The notes beneath the pieces are model-generated. The model was given only the letters and a program-made list of their open reading frames with translations. It was not told the DNA's origin and did no database searches. From Melampsora larici-populina 98AG31 (lineage: Eukaryota; Basidiomycota; Pucciniomycetes; Pucciniales; Melampsoraceae), in contig NW_006768806.1 of the NCBI RefSeq assembly GCF_000204055.1, forward strand, positions 563,431-627,430: a DNA stretch of 64,000 bases, in the 5' to 3' direction. How positions within the stretch are numbered: the first letter of the stretch is position 1; every line of letters begins with the position of its first letter. The position numbers and the translations under genes were made by a program. This document shows, piece after piece, positions 11,312 to 24,700 of the stretch.

Positions 11312-12669
11312 TTCGAAAAAGGATAGCTAAGATAAGAAGCAGACAAGACAGATAAGGAAGGCTTACGACTACGATGCAAATCAAACTAAAGGACTGAAAA
11401 ACAACACAAGATGAACTATTTATAATGAGATATGACTATACTATAGACAAGAAACTGAGACTGATGTAAACAAAGACAAAAAAAACATCAGAGAAGAAAG
11501 TTGAAGCGGGTGAAGCGAGGTGAAGACTGAGATTTCATAAGATAAATCCTGATTTCAATCAACACCGTAAAATCAAGGGACCTCATTCGAGGCTCTATTC
11601 ACTCCAATCAGAAGCATTGTTATCTAACCAATCAATTTTAAGCCTATATACCCTGACTACAGTCTATATTTCAATCCTTCAGGTGTTTTTTCATTCAGGT
11701 TGAATCTATCTCAGGATCTTGATTGGTAGGAAAAACAAAACTACACCCTCAAATAACCTTACTTGAGCCTACCCTACCCACTCATTCACCGAGGCAGGCT
11801 GATGAGAAATATTTATGACTGACACATATATGGCTTCAGGGAATGTGCACTCAGAGTATCGCATGGCACCCTTGCTGATAGACAAATCCACAGTGATCAG
11901 AAATCTGTGTGATCATGTACAGTCAAGGGACTAAATCTCTTGCTCTCAATTGTCTTACCCTCCAATTGTCAGCCCATACCATTGCAGAGGAAAATCCAAC
12001 ATAGGCCTTCCAAAAATCGTCGGCAGGTTTCGTGTCTACTCTCACGTATCGCCGCCGGAACCAAGCCAGAACAGAAACCTTAAGCATAAGAGGTGGTTCC
12101 ATTAGATTTTGTGATGAAGACCGATTAGTAGATCTAATGTCAGTGCAATGAGAGGTTGGATTTTCCCCACTCCAGAAGAAATCAAGAGACACAAAAGACA
12201 TTGAGAGCAAAGCAATCCTGGCACTGCAAAAGACTTTTACTCGTTGGGTTCTGTGTCTATAGCTTTTCTTAGTCTTCTTCCATAACATTAATATAGACCT
12301 GAAATATACAGCACTCTTCACTGAGATAATTCGGATACTTTGTGCAGAAGATCCAAACGTGCCTCCAATGCAATCATTGAAGTCTCAAAGATGATCTCCA
12401 GACTCTAGACGAGTCAGTATTGAGTTCAGTACCTCTTTATAGCCATGATGACATATGACCATGTTCTATAGTCTTGACCATAGCTTTAACTACTTAATGA
12501 CCAAAACGCGAAAAGATTTAACCAACCAGTTTCTTTCGAAAAAGAAAAAAAGCAAATTCACGTCTCCAAAAGCAAACACTCGAATTCGTACCTCAATCAA
12601 AACCAACTTACTCATTTAAACCAAACTTCAAGGTATTTTTCAGGAACGAATCAAGAAAACTTAACGAAA
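11312..12669. other. Divergent intergenic region between PLB and RPB5
   Basis: Shared upstream region of two divergent genes. A 132-codon minus-strand frame at 11923-12321 shows no recognisable domain and lies in what should be promoter DNA, so it is not called as a gene. Otherwise I see only AT-rich sequence with no clear repeats. Confidence 0.5.
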
Positions 12670-13707
12670 ATGGATGAAGATAGAGAAGTTTCAAGATTAC
12701 ATCGAGTGAATCGTACAATCAAAGAATTAGTTAGAGATCGAGTCAGTCTTGATTACATTTCTTCCGAAGAAAAAAAACAAAAATCATTCAGAACTCAACT
12801 TGAACTGATCATATTCTCAAATTAATCAAAATCTAAAGGGATACGAAGTTACTGAAGATGAAATTAAAATCTCATTAAACGATTTCAGAATGCAAAAACT
12901 TTCAAGTGGAATAGTAGAGTAATCTCCCCTTCCCCAAGAAAAACTACAAATCAAAACAAAACAAACACAAATTTCTATAATCTTAAACTGATCTCTGATT
13001 AACTTTTCTTTTTCAAATTAATCATTCAAACAGTCGATCAGTCCTAAATTTCGTTGCACAAAAACCTGATACAGATGAAAGGATTTATATATTTTATACC
13101 GATGAAAAATCAGTAGGAATCAAAACCATGAGAAAGTAAGTTCTTGTTCATTCACAATACCCCTTTGAAACAAAAATCACCCCCCCTGCAAAAACCACCT
13201 TTCAACCACCACCAATTGATCAAACTCAACTTTTTCTATTTTTATTTAGGTTTATCGGTGTCTTAGACGAACGTAAAATTGAAACCGGTATCCTAATCTA
13301 CGCATCAGCCATGACTCCATCAGCCAACAAAGTCATCGTTTCAATGGCCCAACAATTCACCTTAGAAGCTTTTCAAGAAGCCGAATTATTAGTCAACATC
13401 ACTCATCATATCATGGTACCTAAGCATGAAGTGATGAAACCAGCTGAAAAAGCCGCTTTATTAGCTAGATAGTCAGTTCTCCTTTTTTCCATCTTCTTTC
13501 ATCATCATCATCCTCTTAATTTTTTACTCACTTTTGGGTTTGGTTTGGGTTTCTTTTTGAAGTCGTCTTCATGATACTCAACTTCCTAGAATTCAACTTA
13601 ATGATCCAATAGCAAGATACTATGGTTTAAAAAGAGGTCAAGTCGTAAGAATCATTAGACCATCAGAAACAGCTGGTCGTTATGTCAGTTATCGTTTAGC
13701 AATGTAA
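12670..13707 (+). CDS. RPB5: DNA-directed RNA polymerases I, II and III subunit RPABC1 (RPB5)
   Basis: Shared subunit of the three nuclear RNA polymerases, forming part of the jaw that grips downstream DNA. Five exons, 12670-12741, 12839-12918, 13034-13135, 13250-13471 and 13563-13707, join in frame to 206 residues, close to the 210-215 of the family. The N-terminal half reads [18 protein letters not shown] then GYEVTEDEI. The C-terminal RPB5 assembly domain is unmistakable: [20 protein letters not shown] followed by [20 protein letters not shown] and ending SYRLAM. All introns are short GT-AG. A single-copy housekeeping gene is expected. Confidence 0.96.
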
Positions 13708-14400
13708 CCCAATCAACAAAAACAAAACGTGACCTTTTCTTTTTCTCATCCAATGATCTCTTTGTCTTTCCAGTCTAAATTTCTCCAAATATATATATCT
13801 CTTTCTAAAAACTTTTATTATCATCACGGATTCTGTTGGCAGAAATACCTTTACTTACTTACTCTCTTGATCCCAAAAAGAAAATTGTGACTTGGAACAA
13901 AACCAAAAAAAAAAAAACTTTTCAAATCTGTAACTAGCATGTTGTATGAATGACATCTTCCAATTGATTTTCTTCATAAACCAACCTATCATCATAATTC
14001 TTACTTTGTTCCCCTCAGTGCTGTGCAGTAATCTAATCTTGGTTTTAAACTTCGAATTGAGAAAGTCTTCAACTTTTCCCAAACTTTAAAGAAGACAATC
14101 AAATCTCATTTGAACGACTTTTTGTTTTCCTTCTCCAAAATTTCATATTCCGACTACAAAATTCAATTTAAAGAATTTTACAATTTTCCTTTTGAGGTTT
14201 GTTTCATCACTTGAGTCACTTGTATCTTATAATCTTTTTAAAATCAAAATAAATACAAAAACTTAAAAAGAATCATCACCAAGATCCAAAACAAATGAGC
14301 TTGACAAAACAACCAGTTTTCTTCCAAATACACTTTCAATGTATGATGAGACTATATATATATATAGATATATATAATTCTTTTTTCTTCTACAACACAA
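13708..14400. other. Convergent intergenic region
   Basis: 3' ends of RPB5 (plus) and SF3B2 (minus) face each other here. AT-rich sequence with a short TA-repeat tract at about 14353-14375. The small open frames in this stretch have no recognisable content. Confidence 0.5.
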
Positions 14401-16837
14401 TCAAAACCTAAACTTTTCTTTTTCTTTACCATTCGAATGTTTCCCAACTCCAGCGTCTCTTTTATTCCTCTTAGCCGATTCTTCTGCCACCAAATCAGAT
14501 AAATCTTCTCTACCACCTTGTTGATTTCCAATCGATCCATTCAAATTCACTCTCTGTTTAGATTCTTCATACCTTTGTCTTAATTCTTCTTCTGAAAGTC
14601 CTTCTAATTCAGATGGATCTAATGTGACTTCTACTCCAGTTTGTTTACGCTATATATCAAAGAAAAATCCAAAATCATCAAAGTTTCATTCAGTTCAATA
14701 CTTCTCAAATTTAAATCCAAAGGAAAAACTCTTTCATTCCTTACCTTATTCCCTCGATCTTCTTGTCCCAACATCGCAACATTATGACCTTGTTGAGAAA
14801 TCCCCCTAACATCATAAACTCTCTCACTCCCCATAAAACCTGTGACTTTACTTTCTTTTTCTGGTATCACTTGATACAAACTCTTAGGAGCTCCATTCTC
14901 CATTCCATCTGATTCATTCATTCCAGTACCTTCTCTTCTCTTACGTAATTCCAAGAAATCAGGTGTTTCCAATCCACCCGGTACCGTCGAAGTAATCGAG
15001 GCTAATCCAGATGGGGTTTCTAATCCAGTAGGGGTTTGAAGTCCTTCTGGTTGATGACTTGCTCCTCCTGTTTCTTCATCTGATTCTTCTTCGGATTCTT
15101 CTTCTGATTCCTCTTCATCTGATAACAATTCTCCCCAGAATTCTTTCGAAACCGGTTCTCCGTACTAGATAGATTCGCATCAATAAATCCAATTCATGAG
15201 CTTCGAATCAATACACTTCGAATCAGTTCAGTTCATCACCTACCGCGTTATCATACTTTGGTACCTGCCCAAACACATCACCATACAATGGACGTCCATA
15301 TTCATCTGTAGGAGGTTTACCCCATCCACCCGGATGATAACCCCACTGAGCACCTTCAGGTATAGGAGCATTCAAACCTGGAATCTTCAAATTAGGATAA
15401 CTCGGAGGTGGACCATATCTTTGCATGGCAATCAACCAAGGAGGTGGAGCCAATGGAGGGATCGATAAAGCTTCTTTTAAATCTTCTGATAAATCTCCTG
15501 GTCGTTTTTCTTTTAATTTCGTTTCAAACTCTTTACCTTCGTAATACCTTTTCTTAAACAAATTCATCATAAGTTCAATACATGAAAACCTCTTAATTCA
15601 AATCAAGAGTTGGGTAAGAAAGAAGACGAAAAAAAACCTAATCTTACATTTCACCAAAAGTTGTCATCGGGGGTGGGATTTGATATTTAAAGAATGCGTC
15701 ATGAAGCTTTTGATAATCGATATCAATCTTTCCCATCTTAGGTTGAACTCTTTCTCTTGTCTTTTGTCTTAAAGATTGTTCTGATTCTTTTTCCTTAATA
15801 GCATCTCTCTGAGTAGCAATTCCAGTATCGGCAATATAACCTTGTCAAAAAACCAACAAGATTCGTCAAAAAAAAAAGAATTCACCAACAACCATGAATG
15901 TTTAGACTAACTTGGTAATTGAAACGCAGGTTTTTCAATCCCACGTTTACCCTGTAAATAATCCCTCTTTTGACTCCAATGTGCCGGAATAGGTACCGTG
16001 TTTCGATAACTCTTAAGTTGGACTAATAACTTTGGATCTTGTGCTGCTACATCTACCCATTCTACTACTTCTGGTTTTTTAACTAATCGTTTTAATTCGG
16101 CTACTGATAATCTTGCCATCTTTCTTTGTTTTCGTTTGGAGATATCTGGTTTAGGTGTATCTGAATCTCCACTAAATTCGATTCGATTCGATTCGTTGTA
16201 ATTAGATTATGTCTTGGTAATTTTGAGAAAATGATCAGTTACTTACTCTGATGGCATTTCATCATCCGAATAAATCACTTGTCCTTTTCCAAGATCTTCA
16301 GCTTTACCACCATTCACATCGGTCTAAACCAAAAAAACCAAAACAAAATCCATCAATCTCTGCCAACCCTTGCTTCAGATCTTCGTTTCTTCGATCAATC
16401 AATCGATTCTAAACTCAACTCTTTGATCCTCTTCACTTAACTCAGGCTGAAATTTTGCAAACACGTCGGCAAAGAGTTCAAATGTGGTAGGATCTTGTTG
16501 ATCGATCTTTATGATCTCATCCACTAACTCTGATGAAGAATCCATCTCACTTCGATCACCATTTTGATCTTGCTCGGTTTCTGACTATCAAACGAAATCA
16601 AAGAAAGAGAAAGAAAGTTAGTAAGAAGAATGTAGTCATGAGGTTTTTTGATGATGAATGGATATGAACCTTTGAAATCGAATGAACCTGATGAGTTTCT
16701 TCTTGAATCGATAGTTTCTTTGGTTTTTGTTTTTGTTTTAATCTTTTTAATTGACCTCTAGTTAAACCTTTGGTGAGATTAGATGAAAGACTTGATGTTG
16801 TTGTTGTTTCGATAGTTCCATTTGATTGGTTAGTCAT
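14401..16837 (-). CDS. SF3B2: Splicing factor 3B subunit 2 (SF3b145 / Cus1 family)
   Basis: Component of the U2 snRNP SF3b complex that contacts pre-mRNA near the branch site. Eight exons are visible; the first is 16837-16670 and the last ends in TGA at 14403-14401. The protein starts with a Ser/Thr- and Lys-rich region (LTRGQLKRLKQKQKPKK). The DUF382 core follows: LSVAELKRLVKKPEVVEWVD, DPKLLVQLKSYRNTVPIPAH and WSQKRDYLQGKRGIEKPAF. The PSP domain comes next: PPPWLIAMQRYGPPPSYPNL, IPGLNAPIPEGAQWGYHPGG and DEYGRPLYGDVFG. An acidic Glu/Ser-rich linker (complement of about 15060-15125) precedes the C-terminal part, where TLDPSELEGLSEEELRQRYE is seen. This order is that of SF3B2/Cus1. The start is the first ATG in frame with the conserved exon; an upstream open stretch to 16963 in the same frame makes a slightly longer N-terminus possible. 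Confidence 0.94.
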
Positions 16838-17852
16838 TTTTGATAAACTTGATTGATAAACTGAACAAGTTACTCTTGAACTGTTTTGGTGCTCAAGCTT
16901 CCTTGTCAAATCTAATTTCAAATTAATCTCTAAAATTAAACTCATCCTAGGTACATAAATCAAAATTAAAACCCTAGTACTTGAGTTTATCGGTGGTACC
17001 TTAAGTCCCTCTTCTTAACCACTTTCATTTCTCTCTTCAGAGATCTTGCATTTCATCAACTCTGAGCCACTTCTCATTCTTATCAATTTTGTTTATATAT
17101 ACATACATTTTTCTTGATGTTCTAACTTGGGTTGAGATGTGCTCACTATAGCTTTACTTTCTTGCTCAAAACAAGACATTCAAGATCATTATTCATGTTA
17201 TGTTTTCCTATGAGATATTTGACAAGATGTTGATAAAGCTATATGTATTGTACACTCAAAAGTAAGTGTGCCCTTTGTTATTGATCAAGGGAATACTGAA
17301 ATCTCATCATAAGTTGAGCAACAAGGAAGTTTGTCTGTATCCTCAATCTCACTGCCCTACATCACCTTGACCTCCTCCACTACATCCTTGAAGTAATATT
17401 CTCATACCCTACATATCCGAAAGATTTCCACACTACCATCCAAACAGCTAGTCAACACGCCACCTCTTGACATCAAAGTCATCATACTATCCTCAAGAAA
17501 ACTTACCATCTCTCAACCAATTCATTTACAAAAACATCAAATTTCAAATCCAATCTGACTCTCTCAGTCAACACAAAACTCCTTAAATTAAAGATCCTGA
17601 ATTCCAAACGACACGATTCCATCGACCATTAACCATTATTCTATGCTTTATATTTCAAACCATCTTTAATCAAACTATGTAAATGATCCTAAAACTTCAC
17701 CATAAATTCATCAAATTCAATAAAAACTTCATTCATCTATACTATAAAAAACGTAATGAATTCCAAGTGAAAGATAAAATAAATCTGTAACGATCTTTAA
17801 TCACTCAAACATAATCAAAAACCAAAACCATAAAATAATCCATTTTGTTATC
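16838..17852. other. Intergenic region between two minus-strand genes
   Basis: Contains the presumed promoter of the SF3B2 gene and the 3' region of the helicase gene. About 1 kb of AT-rich DNA without a supported gene or repeat. Confidence 0.5.
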
Positions 17853-19547
17853 TCATTTCCTTCCACGTTTTTGTTTTGTTTTTTTAAAATTACTACCACC
17901 ATGAATTTCATCTTGATCTTGATGATCATGATCTGTACCGATCCCATCACCACCACTCTTCCTTTTCCTATTAAACTTATTTCCATTCCTTTCAATCTCT
18001 CTCATTTCCCTTGCCACTTCTCTCGCCGCTTCTCCCACTCTTTCTCCCAAAACCATCACCTGTTCCTTTTGATGTTCAAACTCGTTCATCTTCTTTCCAA
18101 TCACTCCTTCAATCCTCTGTAACAATTCAACATCATACTGAGTGACCAAAGTGATCGATTTACCTGATCTACCAGCCCTTGCAGTTCGTCCAACTCGATG
18201 AATATAATCTTTTGAATTCGTTGGTAAATCGAAATTGATCACACAATCTACTGCTGGAATATCTAATCCACGTGAAGCCACATCTGTAGCAACGAGTAGA
18301 GACTGATCACCCGATTTGAATTTATTCAACGCTCCTAGTCTAGCAGATTGAGATAATTGACCATGTAACGGAACAGCAGGAAAGCCTAGAGTCCTTAGTA
18401 TAAGTGATAATCTAGAAGCATCATGAACCGTTCTCGTAAACACAATCAAACTTTTCCCACTCAATTCGTTGGCCAAATAAACTAAATAAGTATCTTTATG
18501 TTTGAAAGGTAAGAAAAGATACGTTTGAACTAAAGCTGAGACTGTATCATACTTGGCTGAGACTTCAACTTTTACTGGATTGTTTAATGATGCTCTTTGA
18601 AGTTTGGCGACTTTTGTTGTCATGGTTGCACTGAAGAGGTACGTTTTACGTTCTTTTGGTATCACTTTTAGGATCTTATCTATCACTGGTCCGAAATCCA
18701 TATCTAATAATCGATCAGCTTCGTCCATAATCTTTAAAAATCATTATATAAATTCAAAATTTAAGATCAGATATTGAACTGTTTTGTGATGATCAGTTTA
18801 TTGTGAAAAATTCTCAAAGATTGACTTACCAAGAATTGTAAGTTCCTAAGACTAAACCCCTTGGTATGTTCAAGATGATCATGTAATCTACCAGGAGTAG
18901 CCACAATCACATGAGGCTATTTTCCAAGAATTGATAATAATGTTAACAACAATCAGGATCAACTTGAAAAAAATCATTTCAAATTTTGTTTATATAAGAA
19001 AATCAGATCAACAAACCCTTTTAGACAAAGCAATAGCCTGACTCATCATATCCATCCCACCCACAATAACCACAGTCTTAACCCCAATAGTCGATCCAAG
19101 CGCATCAAACTGTTGACTGATCTGATAAGCCAATTCACGAGTAGGAGCCAACACACAAGCAAAGAAAGCACTAGGCGAATCCCAAAGAGATTGTAAGACA
19201 GGCAAAGCAAAGGCAGCTGTCTTACCTGAACCGGTTTGTGCTAGTCCAATGATATCTTTGTTTTGTAGGGCGTAGGGAATTGATTCGGTTTGGATTGGGG
19301 TGGGCGTTTTGAAGTTTAAGGATTCACAGGCTTTACAGAGTGGTTCGATTAATCCTAGTGAGGCGAAGGTGATGGGTTCGGTCTCTTTGGTTTCTTTTTC
19401 TTCTTCTTCTTCTTCTTCTTCTTCTTCTTGGTCATCTTGCTTGAGTTCTTCGTTGTCTGAATGTGAATTTGATGAAGAACTTGAAGATGATGCTAATGGT
19501 TTTCCATCTTGAGTTGATATTTGAGTTTGATTTTTTGTTGATAACAT
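17853..19547 (-). CDS. RRP3: DEAD-box ATP-dependent rRNA helicase RRP3 (DDX47 family)
   Basis: ATP-dependent RNA helicase needed for 18S rRNA maturation in the nucleolus. Three exons, 19547-19017, 18916-18830 and 18731-17853, give 498 residues, matching the family. After a Ser-rich and Glu-rich N-terminus (an 11-Glu tract), the Q motif region [19 protein letters not shown] is typical of RRP3/DDX47. Helicase motifs follow in order: [73 protein letters not shown], and [13 protein letters not shown]. The C-terminal tail is basic (Lys/Arg-rich), as expected for a nucleolar protein. The second exon is only 29 codons and lies between motifs Ib and II. Confidence 0.95.
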
Positions 19548-19851
19548 CTTTGATATGATATGATACGGTTTGGTTGGTTGGTTGGTTGGTGTTTTGATTG
19601 GTTAAAGTGAGTTCAAATGAAAAAAAATAGAGACTGAGTACACCTATAAGCATACTATGGTCTGACTCTAATTTCCAATGAAAGATGCTAATAAGTGAGC
19701 ATGAGACTGTATGGTTATATGCGCCATTGAAATCCATTCCGAGCTGATTATCATCTTCGGAGATTTTCATTGAACAGACTTCAACAATCCTCAAGAACTC
19801 AATCAACTTTCAAACTATCAAATCTATCAACTTCACTCTTACAAACCAAAG

Positions 19852-20355
19852 ATGCCAGGACGAGAGGCCGGAAAAGCTAAAGTCTTTCATTCTTTCTAAT
19901 CCAATCCAAACTCCATATCTCATCACAAAATACTGATGATCTCCGAACTTGATTTCCTTTAATTTCATTACAATCTATTAGCCTTTAAAAGCTGCCAAGA
20001 AGGCTCCCAAGGAAGAAGACGAAGATGATAAAGCATTCAAGGTAACTTTCCACTTCTCAATCTCTTCATCCCTTAATCTAGATATATACGAGAAGTATAT
20101 TGACGATTCCTTTTACTTTTCCTTCTGACTTGATGATAAATTCCTTTCTAGGCTAAACAAAAAGCAGATGCAGAGGCATTAAAAGCTTTACAAGTCAAGG
20201 CTGGTAAAGGATCACTTGTGACTAGTGGAATTAAGAAGTCAGTCATCTTTTTGATAATTTTCAAGATCTTTAGACTATTGGGTTCATCTTAATCCCGTTC
20301 CAAGTACTGAACGGCTCTTCTCTTTGACTTTGGTTCTAGGTCTGGAAAGAAGTAG
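19852..20355 (+). CDS. TMA7: Translation machinery-associated protein 7 (TMA7)
   Basis: Tiny, highly basic ribosome-associated protein involved in protein synthesis. It was too fragmented for simple frame finding: four exons, 19852-19881, 19982-20041, 20152-20237 and 20340-20355, join in frame to 63 residues. The sequence begins MPGREAGKAKPLKAAKK, continues EDEDDKAFKAKQKADAEAL and ends GIKKSGKK, the hallmark C-terminus of the family. The last exon carries only five codons and the stop. The gene is divergent from RRP3, with about 300 bp between the two ATGs, so the two ribosome-biogenesis/translation genes may share a promoter region. Confidence 0.93.
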
Positions 20356-21752
20356 TGATCTATATCCCAAGTCTTAATCATCACGATCTCATAACCTTTC
20401 TTGACCAATCCACTAAACACACGGTACGTAAATGAAAAGTCGAGGTTGTATTGTATAGGTCCATAACCATCTAACCACTTATACATTGGCCAACGATCAT
20501 CCAAACCATCATTCCTCCAATCATAGTTTTCCAAATCCAAACAATTCTAAATCATTTCATTTCTGTAGTACTCTCGTAGTGTTTTTTTGTACATACGCTT
20601 GGTTTTCCACCCGAGAATGATGTGTAGTTAAACAAATAAATAGTAGGATCAGTTGAATCATCATCATCAATGGAATCATGAATCAAATCGAATTATCAAA
20701 CCTAACATAATTCCTCACCTTTATTCATTTGATGACTCATGAGATCATGAGCTTGAAGAAAAACTTTGACCATTTTGCTTGACATATGGACTACCTTGAG
20801 GGTCTCAATTTGTGCTGACGAGATGATGAAAATAACAAAGAATAACTGGCATGACAGAGGCAGTGGCACCTCTTGAGCTTCTCCTCTCCATACATATATC
20901 ACACAGGAAGTCAACTTTTTGAAACGTCCTGGTTGGTAAAGTTGATGTATGTACATCTTATACATTTCTTTTGTGAAAAGGTATATCAGCTACATAGTAC
21001 CTACCCAATGAACTTCTGAGTCCCCCCTTTGATGCAAGATAAGAAACTCTTGACTGATCCGCCAGCTTTCGTTGATGTAATCCTCCACAAGTTGCAGTCC
21101 TCTTCAAGAAGTATTCCAAATACCTAGAGAATAGTTCATTCTGATGCCAGCTTATTAGGCAATATGATCCACGAAAACTGATTCAATATAGGATATAAAT
21201 ATCAAAGTCTTTGAGTCATCACCCCGCTGTTCCCTTAGACCTTTCATAATCATAATACCAAACAAAAGTTTCATTAAAAACCAGAACTACTCAACAAACA
21301 CCAAAACTTCAAACTTAAAGCAAAACAAAAGACTAAAACTTCGATACACTGTTTTTTTCAAATTTGTTGAGTTTTGGAAATTTATTAATTTTCTGCTTGA
21401 CTGTTCACTGCACTGAAAACAACAATACAGGTTTAAAAAATTCATCATCATATGTAAAAAGAAATCAAAAAAGAAATTACGAAAACAAAAAAAAGTTAAA
21501 TACAAATTTAAATTCGAAATGAAAAATTAAAATTAAAATTAAAAAAAAAAAAAAAGTAAACCGTTTTGAATATATAGAAACACATCAATCGAAAGAAAAA
21601 AAAAACACACAAATCGATCCATTTTAAATTAATATACATCTGACTAAAAAAAACACACAAACTTTTCTCATCTAACTTATGATCAGATTAAACCCTTTGA
21701 GGTTCTAAAGTTGACCAGATTATCAAAAAAAAAAACCCACTTTGAAAAAACC
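20356..21752. other. Convergent intergenic region, no supported gene
   Basis: Lies between the 3' ends of TMA7 (plus) and the JmjC gene (minus). Minus-strand frames at 20289-20540 (83 codons, partly antisense to the last TMA7 exon) and 20702-20965 have no recognisable domain. The final 300 bp are poly-A/T-rich, as expected for 3' flanks. A small unrecognised gene near 20.3-20.5 kb cannot be excluded. Confidence 0.4.
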
Positions 21753-24700
21753 TCATGTATGAAACCTAGGATCAATCAGATCAGTAGGTGTATGAGACTG
21801 ATGAGTGAGCAAAGGTTCAATATGAGCCGTCGAAAGGTTTGCTAACAACCTAAGTTTTTGATCATCAAAAAAATCAAGTGAACCCACAAGAGTGGTTGTA
21901 GAACAAGTCGGGATCGGAAACCCAGTGGGTTGATTAAGTCCATGAGTTTGAAACTGAGGATCCCATGAACCAAGAGCTTCTGGTGGATGTTTGGCTTCTG
22001 GTGGTGATGGTAAATGTCCTGCTAAACTTGATCTTGATGAAGATGCACTGGCCGCTTGACTTATGGCTTGAGGATCAAATCCAGTTCGATGAACCAGATC
22101 AGGTTCAAAACCCACAGAGGAAGGCTGGTAGTACGATGTTTGCGCGTAAAGTTCGGGGTTGATCGCAGGGTTCATGACCATCGGCGGGGCGATTTTACAC
22201 TTCTTCGGTGCTCGCGCATTAGCCGTCGATCCATCTAAAAACACAACTACATCAGAAACCAAAAGCATCGACTACGAGATAGTTTCAAATCCGTACTGAC
22301 CTGAAAGCTTAGACTTCTTAGTGACCTTGGCATCCGCTTTAGGTTTGCTCTCTTTGCCCGATTCACGAGGTTTAGGATCAAAGCAAACTCTCGCATAAGG
22401 CATATCAGATGCATTCCCATCTTCAAAAGTGACTCGCAACGTTCGCTTCTCTGGATCCCGACTATGATAGAAGACTTGATAAACTCCCTTATTGGTTTTG
22501 ACTTTGATTAATTGACCAGGAAGGAAAGCCGCGATTTTCTCTGCTAACTCTCTTGATTTTCGTTCCGCTTCTGCTCGTTGATATTGCGGATTATGTTGTT
22601 TACACAATACCACAAGCTGTGGCTCTTGCTGTTGGTCAAGTTCGGCTGGGTATCCGGTTGTTGGTGGATCAAGAAGGCTATAAGCTTGACCTTCATGAAC
22701 CAGTTGTGCATCGAGAAGGAAGAATCCTGTCTTCAAACCACAAGTCACGTGACACGCCTTAGTGCATTTCTGCTTCGTGCATTGAACTTTGGCGCCCATC
22801 TTTTCATCGCAGAGCTGACATTTCTACAAAACCGACATAGATGGGATAAGTTCACCAAAAAGCGGAAGATGTACAGCCGGAGAATGTGACTTACCAAAGC
22901 CCAACGAGCCTTTTCGATTTGGCCAACTCCCATGGCCACCTCCTCACCTGTGGGTAATTGCTCGATCCATGTACTTGGAGTGAACAGGCAGCAAACCTAT
23001 AGAGATCAACCAAATAGTTTAGTGGTTAGCTGCTACAGAACAACCAAAGGAATCGAGTGGTACTGACCTTGTGAGCTCGGCGAATCGGCTTAGGCTTCAT
23101 CGTGATATTGGACTTGACAGGGGGTGCGACATTGTTTTCCTGAGAAGGTACCATGGCGACACTTGTGGTGGTAATGGCTGGTATCGAGATGGTGGGACTG
23201 GGCTCCACGATGGAAGTCAGATTAGACGGAAGTGGTTCACCCAAGGGTTTAGGCTCCATAAAGTTGTCATATTGTACAGGTAGACGTCCTTCAATGATAG
23301 AATCTGACGTCGTTGGAACCGGATCAACGGGCGGAGGGTTGAGGACTTGAGCAGGGACATCCAAGGGTGAGGGAAGAGGATCTTCGATTATTCGAAGAAG
23401 GCCCTCCTCAGATTGTTCAGGACACAGTGCACATGGGAAAACCTTCTTGGCTGACACTTTGGACTTTGCCAGCTTTCGAGGAGCAGTTGAAGCAGTCTCG
23501 TTCGAAGTCGATTTGGACTTCTTCGGTGGTGGTGGTAGCTTTGAAAGCTCCGATGGATTTGTTGATGTCTGGGTGCTGGCGGCATCTTGCTTGCCATCAT
23601 TAAGGACGATAGACAGCTTCTTCTTTTTGTTAGCTTTTTCAGGATCGACCGGCTGCTTCGGTTTTTTTGGTTCCGAGACCCGCTTGCGTTTTTGTTCGAC
23701 CCGTTCAATTTTTTCCATCTTCTTCCGCTCTGTCTCGAGATTTTGTTCTACCATTTCGTCATGCTCTCGTAGCCATGCATCGACATTGATAGTGACACTG
23801 AGAAAAATGCAAAAAGTCAGCCATCATACTCAAATTGAAATCAAATCATACTACAAGAATAAACATGAACATACGCATCATCAATGCACTTGCACGATTT
23901 AGCGACCCTGCCTTTCTCAATCCATTGTTCATTAGCAAAGTTCACACTCTCAGCGCAATTATAACCAAGATTGAATCCCGAATGATATCCATATGGGTAT
24001 GTCAAAATGATTTCTCCAGGGAGATGGACCACTTTATTCAATTGTATACCGCATTGGCTCAGTACCGACGGCGAAGCTAAAAAGGCTTTGTGACGAAGAA
24101 ACTGAGGGCACGCAAAACGTTCTTTTGCAAACGAAGAGGCCATGAAGCTTTCGAACCGATCATTGTGTTCTTGAGGGATTGAATACCAAAATTTAGGGGC
24201 ACCGAAATGGATATAGTTGATCGAATACAAGTCAGCGTCTTCGACGTGCCAAGCAAAAGTTCTACATAGTGGGTGACAGAGATGTGAGTCAGAAAGCGGC
24301 CAGAATGTTGAAAATAACAGGGCAGAAGCGACTGACGCTCTCCATGCTCCGAAATACAGGTAGGGTGTGTTCACGCCAGGTATCTTCTGCTTCAATTTTA
24401 GTCTATTGAGCAAGTTGTCCAGGTTCGCCACATTCCAATGCTTGGTTCGCTCATCAAACAAGGAGCCTGAATCCAAAATGAGGTTCGAAGCATATGGTCA
24501 AAAATCAGGATCAAAGTCCAAAAGATCGCCGTAAGATGTATATATAACAAACCAGTGGTATCAGCACCATACATCGGTTCACCACCATTCCCGATAGTTC
24601 TCCAGTACTCCTGTTCAATGATTTGACATGCTTTGACAGTGTAATCAGATCGTTGCGCTCCATATGGTAACTTATCATAGCAAGTCACAAATTTGGCCCA

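Noticed and set aside
11923..12321. 132-codon minus frame between PLB and RPB5
   Set aside because: No recognisable domain, no supporting exon structure, and it lies in promoter DNA of two divergent genes.
20289..20540. 83-codon minus frame overlapping the last TMA7 exon
   Set aside because: No family recognised and it is antisense to a firmly identified gene; kept only as a remark.
22553..22889. Plus-strand frames over the ePHD exons
   Set aside because: Antisense to well-supported exons with zinc-binding cysteines.
23447..23902. 151-codon plus-strand frame inside the JmjC gene
   Set aside because: Antisense shadow of the Lys/Ser-rich linker of the demethylase; composition (Phe/Ser/Cys-rich) is typical of a shadow.
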